Source: Pseudobdellovibrionaceae bacterium (GTDB lineage: Bacteria > Bdellovibrionota > Bdellovibrionia > Bdellovibrionales > Bdellovibrionaceae). From it: a stretch of DNA of 64,000 nt. Shown piece by piece: positions 50,586 through 57,357 of this stretch; position 1 is the first letter of the stretch; the number at the start of each line of letters is the position of its first letter. A program made the translations under genes and the position numbers. Under the pieces are notes generated by a model, which saw only the letters and a list, made by a program, of their open reading frames with translations, did no database searches and was not told the origin of the DNA. The stretch spans positions 2,326,565 to 2,390,564 of the forward strand of contig JAHBUV010000001.1 in NCBI GenBank assembly GCA_019637915.1, read 5' to 3'.

Positions 50586-51237
50586 GGTCCTCGGCGAGGA
50601 GCTGCGGGGGCACTACCAACCCGGGGCCCTGCTGCAGGACGTTTTCAGCGACATCGAGGAGGAGTTGCGCCGCGAAGAGCTCGTGGTGTGCCAATACATC
50701 GTCAACGGCATGGCCTTGGCCGAAAAGGAGGAGGCGCGTTTCGCGTCCCTGCCTTTGAGCGAGATCGAGAGCCTCGAATACGTCGCGGAGAAGTCGCAAA
50801 CCCTGTTGAACGACGTCGTGAACGGCTGGCTGCTGGCTTTGCCGGAACTGATGAAGGGCGCCGAAACCTTGTCGGAGCGTTTGAGGGGCGGTCAGGTCAA
50901 GGGCTTGATCAAAGCCGTTTATGATCTCGCGGAAAACTGCGAGTTCCTGATTTCGAGCCTGGCTTCCGTCCGCCAATTGATCGGTGACGAAAAGGCGGTG
51001 GCGGCCCTGGAGGGATTCGATCGTTTGGAGATCATGACCCGTCGAAGCCTGGAGGAGGCCGTGCGGCGTCTGGAGGCTCAGGATTTGTTTCATCTCTCCG
51101 AAGTCCTCGAGTATGATCTCAACCATTGCCTGGAGGAATGGCGGCGCGTGCTGCTCCAGTTCCGGGAGATGGGGGCCGGCGGTGGCGGAAACGCCTCAAA
51201 CACGCATTCTGTGGGTCGGGGGAATTCCCCCCACTGA
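50572..51237 (+). CDS. Helical protein of unknown function
   Basis: A 221-residue protein made of long helices (LQDVFSDIEEELRREELVVC, about 21-40) with no recognisable domain. The last 20 residues are low-complexity Gly/Asn, in the zone where it overlaps the histidine-kinase gene by 56 bases. It sits between the glycosyltransferases and the kinase and is likely part of the same system, for example an export chaperone or kinase partner. Confidence 0.7.
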   Translation: MEKFKVLGEELRGHYQPGALLQDVFSDIEEELRREELVVCQYIVNGMALAEKEEARFASLPLSEIESLEYVAEKSQTLLNDVVNGWLLALPELMKGAETLSERLRGGQVKGLIKAVYDLAENCEFLISSLASVRQLIGDEKAVAALEGFDRLEIMTRRSLEEAVRRLEAQDLFHLSEVLEYDLNHCLEEWRRVLLQFREMGAGGGGNASNTHSVGRGNSPH

Positions 51238-53143
51238 GATCCCGCCGGATCTCCAGGTCCTTTCTTTGCCTGAAAACGGAGTTCCCCCTCCGGCGCGCTG
51301 GCCGGAGGCCGACCTCACGGTGATCCGCTGGGGTCTGGCGGAGTCGCGCCGCTGGGCGGAGGAGTGGCGCCGGCATTTTCCGGAAGCCCCGTTGGCCCTG
51401 TCGGCCGCGCAATTTTCCGCCGACGACCTGCGCGTCGGCATCAATCAACTCTGGTCGCTGGGTTTCATGACCGACGCGCGGCTGGCGAGCGAGCTGCCCG
51501 CGGCCGCCGAAAAAGCGGCTGAGCGCCGCCGGCAGCGCGGGGCCCGCGACCGCACGCTGCAGAATTTCGGGCGCCGCAACCGCGAGCTCGAGCGCCTGAC
51601 GGAGATCCTCGAGAAAACCGTCGTCGAGCGCACGAGCAACCTCGAGGCCTCCACCCGCGAGGAAAAGGAAAAACTCGCCCGCGAGCGCCAGCTGATCCGT
51701 TTTTTGAACGAGATCTCGCTGCAAAGGTCGACGGGCGATATCTTGCGCGTGGTGCGAAGGGAACTGCGCCGCTTCCACAAGATCCAGAACCTCGTCGTGG
51801 CTTTGCGGGACACCGACCAACGCACCGAATTCATGAGTTTCCGCGGCGATCAGATTTTGCGCCACGAGGGTTCCGACAAATGGCCCGGTAAGGAGGCCGA
51901 CGACCGCGAGCGCCAGCAGCTGTTCGCCAACCATTTCGGCCGTCCCTTCCACCGCACCTTGTTTTTCCCGTTGGATCTCCACTCCGCCGGGGAGGGGCTG
52001 CTGGCGGTGGAGTACTCCCTGATGGGGGAGGAGGAGATCGGCCTCATCACGGATCTCCTGAACGAACGGCTGCGCCCGGTGGGCATGGCGGTGGAGCGGC
52101 TTTTCCTCGAGGACCGCTTGCGCCGTTTCGCCGGCCGCTGGGAGAGGACCTTCGACGGGTTCCGCGATCCCATCGCGGTCATCGATTCGCGGATGAAGGT
52201 CCTGCGCGGCAACCGCGCTTTCGGCGCGGGGCCCGGGCGCCGCAGCTGCCACGAGCTTTTCGCCGGCAGCGACAAGCCCTGCGAGGCCTGTCCCGTCAGC
52301 GTCCAGCCCGAATCCGCGCAGACCCTGCAGGGCACGGTGCGCATCGATCGCCGCGTTTACCGCCTGAGTTCGTGGCCCGTGCAGGAGCCACGCGCCGTCC
52401 GCATCAGCGGCCGCGTCACCCATTACACCGACATCACCGAGTCGCGCGAGCTGTACCTGCGCATGCTCCAGAGCGAGAAGATGAGCGCCATCGGCTCCCT
52501 GGCCGGCAACATTGCCCACGAGCTGAACAATCCGTTGACCGGCATCCGCTCCCTCGCGCAGGTGCTCGAGGCCGAGGCGACGGACGAGGGGACCTTGAAG
52601 GAGGACCTCCATCAGATCGAAAACGCCGCTCGCCGCTGTCAGACGATCATCCGGCACCTGCTCGACTTCACCCGCGGCGGCGAGGGACCCATCGTGCCGG
52701 TGAGCCTGGATGAAGTGGTGGAGAGCACCCTGCCTTTGCTGAAGACCGTCCTGCGGCCGCACCGCCTGGAGCTGCTGCTCACGGCCCGCAACGCGAAGAT
52801 CATGGCGGAGCCGCACCTGCTGCAGCAGGCGGTGTTCAACCTGATCAACAACGCCTGCCAGGCGATGAAGGACACCGGTCGCATCGGCGTCGCCTCCAAA
52901 GTGACGACGGACAACGAAGTCGAATTGCGCATCATCGACACGGGGCCCGGCATCCCGGAGGAAATCCGCGGCCGTCTGTTCGAGCCTTTTTTCACGACGA
53001 AAAAAGAAGGCGACGGCACGGGCCTGGGCCTGAGCACGTCGCGCGCCATCGTGGAAAAATACGGCGGGCGCATCGAGTTCAACAGCGTGCTGGGCCAGGG
53101 CACCGAGTTCATTTTGAGATTCCCGCGCCGGGAGGGCCCGTGA
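51182..53143 (+). CDS. Histidine kinase with degenerate receiver, GAF-like and PAS domains
   Basis: A 653-residue soluble kinase. Residues 1-110 look like a degenerate receiver (RILWVGGIPPTEIPPD), followed by a coiled coil (RNRELERLTEILEKTVVERT), a GAF-like part, a PAS domain with CHELFAGSDKPCEACPV (about 357-373, cysteines that could bind metal or sense redox), the H-box GNIAHELNNPLTGI (about 442-455) and ATP-binding NLINNACQAM, DTGPGIP and GTGLGLS. GTG at 51182 is chosen for the GGGAGATGGGGG upstream. The receiver gene follows. Confidence 0.88.
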   Translation: MAETPQTRILWVGGIPPTEIPPDLQVLSLPENGVPPPARWPEADLTVIRWGLAESRRWAEEWRRHFPEAPLALSAAQFSADDLRVGINQLWSLGFMTDARLASELPAAAEKAAERRRQRGARDRTLQNFGRRNRELERLTEILEKTVVERTSNLEASTREEKEKLARERQLIRFLNEISLQRSTGDILRVVRRELRRFHKIQNLVVALRDTDQRTEFMSFRGDQILRHEGSDKWPGKEADDRERQQLFANHFGRPFHRTLFFPLDLHSAGEGLLAVEYSLMGEEEIGLITDLLNERLRPVGMAVERLFLEDRLRRFAGRWERTFDGFRDPIAVIDSRMKVLRGNRAFGAGPGRRSCHELFAGSDKPCEACPVSVQPESAQTLQGTVRIDRRVYRLSSWPVQEPRAVRISGRVTHYTDITESRELYLRMLQSEKMSAIGSLAGNIAHELNNPLTGIRSLAQVLEAEATDEGTLKEDLHQIENAARRCQTIIRHLLDFTRGGEGPIVPVSLDEVVESTLPLLKTVLRPHRLELLLTARNAKIMAEPHLLQQAVFNLINNACQAMKDTGRIGVASKVTTDNEVELRIIDTGPGIPEEIRGRLFEPFFTTKKEGDGTGLGLSTSRAIVEKYGGRIEFNSVLGQGTEFILRFPRREGP

Positions 53144-53493
53144 AAATTCTGATCGTGGACGACGAGGTGCTGGTGCGCCGCTCGCTGGAGCGGGTGGTGA
53201 GAAAACAGGGCCACGAGGTGTGGGAGGCCGCCGACGGGGTGGACGGGCTTTCCAAGTGGCGCGAGCACGATCCCGATCTGGTCTTTCTGGACGTGCTGAT
53301 GCCGGGGTTGACAGGACCGCAGGTTCTGGAGGAAATCGGTCCATCCCGGCGCGCCAAGGTCATTCTGATGTCCGCGTACCTGGGGCAGGAAAAAATCTCC
53401 GAAGGATCCGTGCTGGCCGTCGACATGTTTTTGCCGAAACCCTTCGAGGATGTTTTTGAAATCGTGCGACGCGCGGAGGAGTTGTTGTCATGA
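53140..53493 (+). CDS. Single-domain response regulator
   Basis: A 117-residue CheY-like receiver with acidic pocket IVDDEVLVRRSL, phosphorylated Asp in LVFLDVLMPGLTG (about 45-57), Ser/Thr in ILMSAYLG (about 73-80) and the lysine in MFLPKPFEDV (about 95-104). There is no output domain. GTG start overlaps the kinase stop, so the two are a cognate pair. The output must be by protein contact. Confidence 0.93.
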   Translation: MKILIVDDEVLVRRSLERVVRKQGHEVWEAADGVDGLSKWREHDPDLVFLDVLMPGLTGPQVLEEIGPSRRAKVILMSAYLGQEKISEGSVLAVDMFLPKPFEDVFEIVRRAEELLS

Positions 53494-54053
53494 GAATCAT
53501 CGCCGGCCGCTGGAAGGGCCACCCCCTGGTCTCTTTCCAGGCCGATCACATCCGTCCCACCACGGACCGCGTGAAGGAAACCATGTTCAACATGATCCAA
53601 TTTTATTTGGAAAACGCCCGCGTGCTGGATCTTTTCTGCGGCACGGGAAATCTGGGTCTCGAGGCTTTGAGCCGCGGCGCCGGCCACGTCCTGTTCGTGG
53701 AAAAACATCCGAAGTCACTGCAGATCACCCGCGACAACCTGCAAAAGCTCAAGGCCGGTCGCGACGAGTACGAGCTGCAGTCCCAGGACGTTTTGCGTTT
53801 CCTGAAAACGTACACGGGCGAGCCTTTCGATCTGATTTTCGCCGATCCGCCTTTCACGGAAGCGATGGCCCACGAAGTCATGGAGCACGCGTCCGCCAGC
53901 GCCGCCTTTGGAGCAGAAACTCTGATGATGATCGAGTCGGCGCGGCGCGAACGCATCGATGACGAGTATGAAACCCTGCGCAGGGTGGACTCCCGGGAAT
54001 TCGGGGACAAAATCCTTTCTTTCTACCGGAAAAAAGACCATAAAGGGTCATGA
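53490..54053 (+). CDS. rsmD: 16S rRNA (guanine966-N2)-methyltransferase RsmD
   Basis: A 187-residue methyltransferase: MRIIAGRWKGHPL at the start, RPTTDRVKETMFNMI (about 27-41), SAM motif VLDLFCGTGNLGLEALSRGA (about 46-65) and the catalytic FADPPF (about 114-119, DPPF). It is followed by coaD, the usual order in many bacteria. Start overlaps the response regulator stop. Confidence 0.95.
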   Translation: MRIIAGRWKGHPLVSFQADHIRPTTDRVKETMFNMIQFYLENARVLDLFCGTGNLGLEALSRGAGHVLFVEKHPKSLQITRDNLQKLKAGRDEYELQSQDVLRFLKTYTGEPFDLIFADPPFTEAMAHEVMEHASASAAFGAETLMMIESARRERIDDEYETLRRVDSREFGDKILSFYRKKDHKGS

Positions 54054-54532
54054 GCCGAATCGCTGTTTACCCCGGGAGTTTCGATCCCATCACCGTGGGC
54101 CACGTCGACATCATCACGCGCATCGCGGGCCTCTTCGACGAGGTCATCGTCCTGGTGTCGCAGTCTTCCCAGAAGAAGGCTTTGTTCACGGCGGAAGAGC
54201 GCAAAGCCCTGATCGAAAAAACGCTGAAGCACATCCCCAACATGAAGGTCGATATCTTCGAGGGACTGACGACGGATTACGTGCGCCAGAAAAAAGCGCA
54301 GGTGATCGTGCGCGGCCTGCGCGCCGTCGTCGACTTCGAGTACGAGATGACCATGTCGAGCATCAACCAGAAACTGGCCCCGGAAATCGAGACCATGCTG
54401 GTGTTCGCCCGTCCGGAATTTTATTACATCAGCTCCCGGGGCGTGAAGGAAGTCGCCATGAACGGCGGCGCCTTGGAAGGACTCGTTCCCCCGACCGTCG
54501 TGCAACCTCTCTTGGAAAAGACCCGCAAATGA
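54050..54532 (+). CDS. coaD: Phosphopantetheine adenylyltransferase CoaD
   Basis: It adenylates 4'-phosphopantetheine in CoA synthesis. The 160-residue sequence has YPGSFDPITVGHVDIITRIA (about 6-25) with the TxGH nucleotide motif, RGLRAVVDFEYEM (about 88-100) and YYISSRGVKEVAMNGG (about 124-139), the ISSTxVRE counterpart. The start overlaps rsmD. Confidence 0.97.
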   Translation: MSRIAVYPGSFDPITVGHVDIITRIAGLFDEVIVLVSQSSQKKALFTAEERKALIEKTLKHIPNMKVDIFEGLTTDYVRQKKAQVIVRGLRAVVDFEYEMTMSSINQKLAPEIETMLVFARPEFYYISSRGVKEVAMNGGALEGLVPPTVVQPLLEKTRK

Positions 54533-55719
54533 TGCTGTCCAAACGCGCCGCGAATCTGAAAGCTTCCCCGACCCTGGCTTTGGTGGCGAAAGCCAAGGAG
54601 CTGCAGGCCCAGGGGCATGACGTGATCTCCCTCACGGTGGGCGAGCCGGATTGGCCGACCTTGCCGGTGGCGGCGGAGGCGGGGATCGAAGCCATCCGCC
54701 AGGGTTTCACCAAGTACACGGCGGCGTCCGGCACGGTGGAATTGCGTCAGGCCCTGGCCGCCAAATACAAAAGCGAGCTCGGTCAGGACTATTCCCCCGC
54801 GGAGATCATGGTCGGCCCCGGCGCCAAGTTCGTGATCTTCTCGGCCCTGCAGGTGCTGTGCGATCCGGGCGATGAGGTCATTCTCCACACGCCTTACTGG
54901 GTGAGCTATCCCACCATGATCGAACTCGCCGGTGGCGTCCCGAAGATCGTCGAGTGCGGCGCGAAGGAGAACTACAAAATCGGCGCCGAGGCGCTGGAAG
55001 CGGCCATCACGCCGCGCACGAAGGCGTTTTTGTTCTGTTCGCCGAGCAATCCCACGGGCGTCATGTACTCGCGCGAGGAGCTCGCGGCCCTGGCCGAAGT
55101 GTTCCGCCGCCATCCGCGGGTGGCGATCTTGTCCGACGACATTTACAACCGCCTGGTTTTCGAGGGCGCGAAAGTGGCCCCGCACCTGCTGCATGTCGCC
55201 CCTGATCTGAAAGACCGTTTGATCGCCATCAACGGCGGGTCGAAAGCTTTCTCGATGACGGGTTGGCGCATCGGCTGGGCGGCGGGCCCGGGCCGGCTGA
55301 TCAAGGCCATGGGCGATTACCAAAGCCAGGCCACGGGGGCGCCGTCCTCCATCGCGCAGGCGGCGGCCCTGGCGGCGGTGAAAAACAGCGAAAAAGAGGT
55401 GGCCGAGGCCGTGAGCCTGCTGAAAAAACGCTGCGAGGCGGGACTCAAGGTCATCGGCTCCGTGCCGGGCTTTGAAGTGGCCCGCCCTGACGGGGCTTTT
55501 TATTTCTGGGTGAATCTGCGCCAAGTCCTCGGTCGCCGCCACAAAGACCGCGTGATCGAGAACGACTCGGTCTTTTGCGACATCCTCCTCAACGAGTATT
55601 TCGTCGCCACGGTGCCGGGGGCCGAGTGCGGCAGCCCGGGCTACATGCGCCTGAGCTTCGCCTGCTCCGAGTCCGACGTCGCCCGCGCCGCCGACCGCAT
55701 GAAAGAAATGCTGAGGTAA
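54529..55719 (+). CDS. Class I aminotransferase, aspartate-type
   Basis: A PLP-dependent aminotransferase of 396 residues. Landmarks are LTVGEPDWPTLPVAAEAG (about 35-52), TKYTAASGTVELRQAL (about 62-77), SPSNPTGVMYSREEL (about 174-188), LSDDIYNRL (about 202-210) and the PLP lysine in NGGSKAFSMTGWRIGW (about 230-245). The pattern fits the Ib subgroup of aspartate aminotransferases. It overlaps coaD by four bases and is directly followed by a palindrome. Confidence 0.93.
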   Translation: MMLSKRAANLKASPTLALVAKAKELQAQGHDVISLTVGEPDWPTLPVAAEAGIEAIRQGFTKYTAASGTVELRQALAAKYKSELGQDYSPAEIMVGPGAKFVIFSALQVLCDPGDEVILHTPYWVSYPTMIELAGGVPKIVECGAKENYKIGAEALEAAITPRTKAFLFCSPSNPTGVMYSREELAALAEVFRRHPRVAILSDDIYNRLVFEGAKVAPHLLHVAPDLKDRLIAINGGSKAFSMTGWRIGWAAGPGRLIKAMGDYQSQATGAPSSIAQAAALAAVKNSEKEVAEAVSLLKKRCEAGLKVIGSVPGFEVARPDGAFYFWVNLRQVLGRRHKDRVIENDSVFCDILLNEYFVATVPGAECGSPGYMRLSFACSESDVARAADRMKEMLR

Positions 55720-55763
55720 CAGTTCCCTTTTTGTCGCGCGATGCGCGACAAAAAGGGAACTGT
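55719..55763. repeat. 45-bp palindrome abutting the aminotransferase stop
   Basis: Two perfect 21-bp arms, ACAGTTCCCTTTTTGTCGCG plus one base (55719-55739) and its inverse (55743-55763), surround the loop GAT. The first base is the last base of the stop codon TAA. It belongs to a different sequence family than the GGTGCCAG palindromes but has the same layout. Confidence 0.92.
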
Positions 55764-55884
55764 GGCCGACCTTGGTCCAGGGCCGCCCTGTTCGGAAGGC
55801 CTGCCCCTTGTGGGCTTCCTCCTTCTGAAATTACACTGAAGAGGGTGCCGGAGAGCACCGGGCTCTGAAGGCAGGGAGGCTGGC

Positions 55885-56733
55885 GTGAGTTTTTGGGTGT
55901 TGATCCAAGTTCTGGTGAATCTCATTTTGTTCGCCGCGGCGGGAGTGATGTGGGTCCGCCTGAGCCGTCCCGCCAAAGATGACCCGCGTTTGTCGAAGGG
56001 GCTGCAGCTCCTGCAGAGCAAGATCGCCGTTCTGGAGGATCTCTCCGACCGCACGGAGATCCAGGTGTCGCAGCTGACGGCCTTGCTGGAAACCAAGTGC
56101 CGCGAACTGCAGGAAAAAATCGTCGCCGCCGACAAGCAGATCGCCAGGATCGACCAGAGCGCGCAAAAGAGCCTCGAAGTGGCGCAGATTTTCCAGGACC
56201 GCATTCCCCATTCGGAAATCCTCGAGCGCCAGAACACCATCAAGTACGTGAAGGCGGCCCGCATGGCCCATCGCGGGGCTTCGGTGGAGGACATCGCCCG
56301 CGAGGTGGATCTGTCCCGCGCCGAAATCGAATTCATCGCCAAGGTGAACCGCGAGCAGCTGCAGTTCTCGGAAGCCGATCTGCCGGCCTGGGCGCAGGAA
56401 GGGCGGGAGACGGCGACGTCCCCGGTCCCGGCGAACGGCGCCGCGCAGGAGGTGCGTTACTCGTTGCCGCGCGAGGAATTTTCCCGCGGCATGGCGGCGG
56501 ACACGGCGGCCGCTCCGGCGCCGGCTTCGAAGCCGACCCCGGCGGCCCCGGCCCCGGTCGTGGAGACCGCGGCCCCCGTCGCCCAACAAAGCTTCGTGGA
56601 GTTCGATCTGAGCGGGCAAGGCCCCGTCAGTGCGGCGGTTCCGACCCCGCCGACGATGAAGGCGCAGACGACGTCGGGAAAGACGGTCGAGGTGCGGCCG
56701 GTGAATTTTCCGCGGATTGAAACGAACCGCTGA
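55885..56733 (+). CDS. DUF2802-domain membrane-anchored protein
   Basis: A 282-residue protein with one N-terminal membrane helix (VLIQVLVNLILFAAAGVMWV), a coiled coil (about 45-95), and the DUF2802 segment KYVKAARMAHRGASVEDIAR (about 113-132). A Pro/Ala-rich tail (about 185-240) follows. DUF2802 proteins are often found near flagellar or chemotaxis genes. GTG at 55885 is the start. Stop adjoins that of the convergent minus-strand gene with no gap. Confidence 0.82.
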   Translation: MSFWVLIQVLVNLILFAAAGVMWVRLSRPAKDDPRLSKGLQLLQSKIAVLEDLSDRTEIQVSQLTALLETKCRELQEKIVAADKQIARIDQSAQKSLEVAQIFQDRIPHSEILERQNTIKYVKAARMAHRGASVEDIAREVDLSRAEIEFIAKVNREQLQFSEADLPAWAQEGRETATSPVPANGAAQEVRYSLPREEFSRGMAADTAAAPAPASKPTPAAPAPVVETAAPVAQQSFVEFDLSGQGPVSAAVPTPPTMKAQTTSGKTVEVRPVNFPRIETNR

Positions 56734-57240
56734 TTATTTCGCGCTTTCGCGCAGGAACAGCGTCATGTAGTGGCGGACCATGTACTCGAATTTGATCGGC
56801 TGGCCCTGGAAGGTCCAGATCACTTCGCCGAAAGGTCCCCACTTCGCTTCCACCAATTGCTCTTCCATCAACTGGTTGCCGGCCTGGGTTTCGTTGCCCG
56901 GGGCGGGGATGTAGTTGGTGCCGATGAAGTTGAAGCGCACGCCGATCTGGCCCGGGGCCTTCAGCGTGAAGATCATTTTGAAGCCGTTGCGGAACAGCAT
57001 GAAGTCGGCGTGGGTCTTGGCGATGCCGTAGACTTTCACGCGGCCCAGCGGCGAGGGCTTCAGTTCGTTGAAGGCGCTCGCCGAATCGACGAACTCCGTT
57101 TTCAACTGAAGCAAGAACTGCAGAGTCTCCTGCGCCAACACACGGTTGGCGTCGTAGCCGTACGACATGTCGATCAGGCCCGACTCTTCCATTTGTTGTT
57201 CCGACTTAACGAGGTCCTTGATCCAGGTGATTTTTTCCAT
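56734..57240 (-). CDS. Conserved-looking protein of unknown function
   Basis: A 168-residue protein with an N-terminal helical part (KITWIKDLVKSEQQMEESGL) and a beta-rich C-terminal part (FKMIFTLKAPGQIGVRFNFI). No signal peptide or family match. The start at 57240 (MEKITW) has GAGGAC upstream; the longer frame from 57279 would run through the promoter-like dyad. It is preceded by an operator-like dyad overlapping a TTGACA. Confidence 0.7.
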   Translation of the reverse strand: MEKITWIKDLVKSEQQMEESGLIDMSYGYDANRVLAQETLQFLLQLKTEFVDSASAFNELKPSPLGRVKVYGIAKTHADFMLFRNGFKMIFTLKAPGQIGVRFNFIGTNYIPAPGNETQAGNQLMEEQLVEAKWGPFGEVIWTFQGQPIKFEYMVRHYMTLFLRESAK

Positions 57241-57250
57241 AGCTGTCCTC

Positions 57251-57289
57251 AGTTTTTGGTCCCGCTGTGAACTTGTCAACAGTGGGACC
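57251..57289 (-). promoter_or_regulatory. Promoter with overlapping dyad for the 168-residue protein
   Basis: On the minus strand TTGACA (57279-57274) and, after 17 bases, AAAACT (57256-57251) make a promoter with a good -35 and poor -10. The -35 is embedded in an 11-bp dyad, GGTCCCGCTGT (57258-57268) with ACAGTGGGACC (57279-57289), one mismatch. This suggests regulation by a dimeric protein. Confidence 0.5.
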
Positions 57290-57357
57290 GTGCGGCAAGA
57301 GGCGAAATCAACCGGGAAAGTCCAAACTCCGCCATTTTTGCCGAGAAAAAGGGCTGC

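Noticed and set aside
51119-53344. 741-codon minus-strand frame
   Set aside because: Antisense to the histidine kinase with all kinase boxes on the plus strand.
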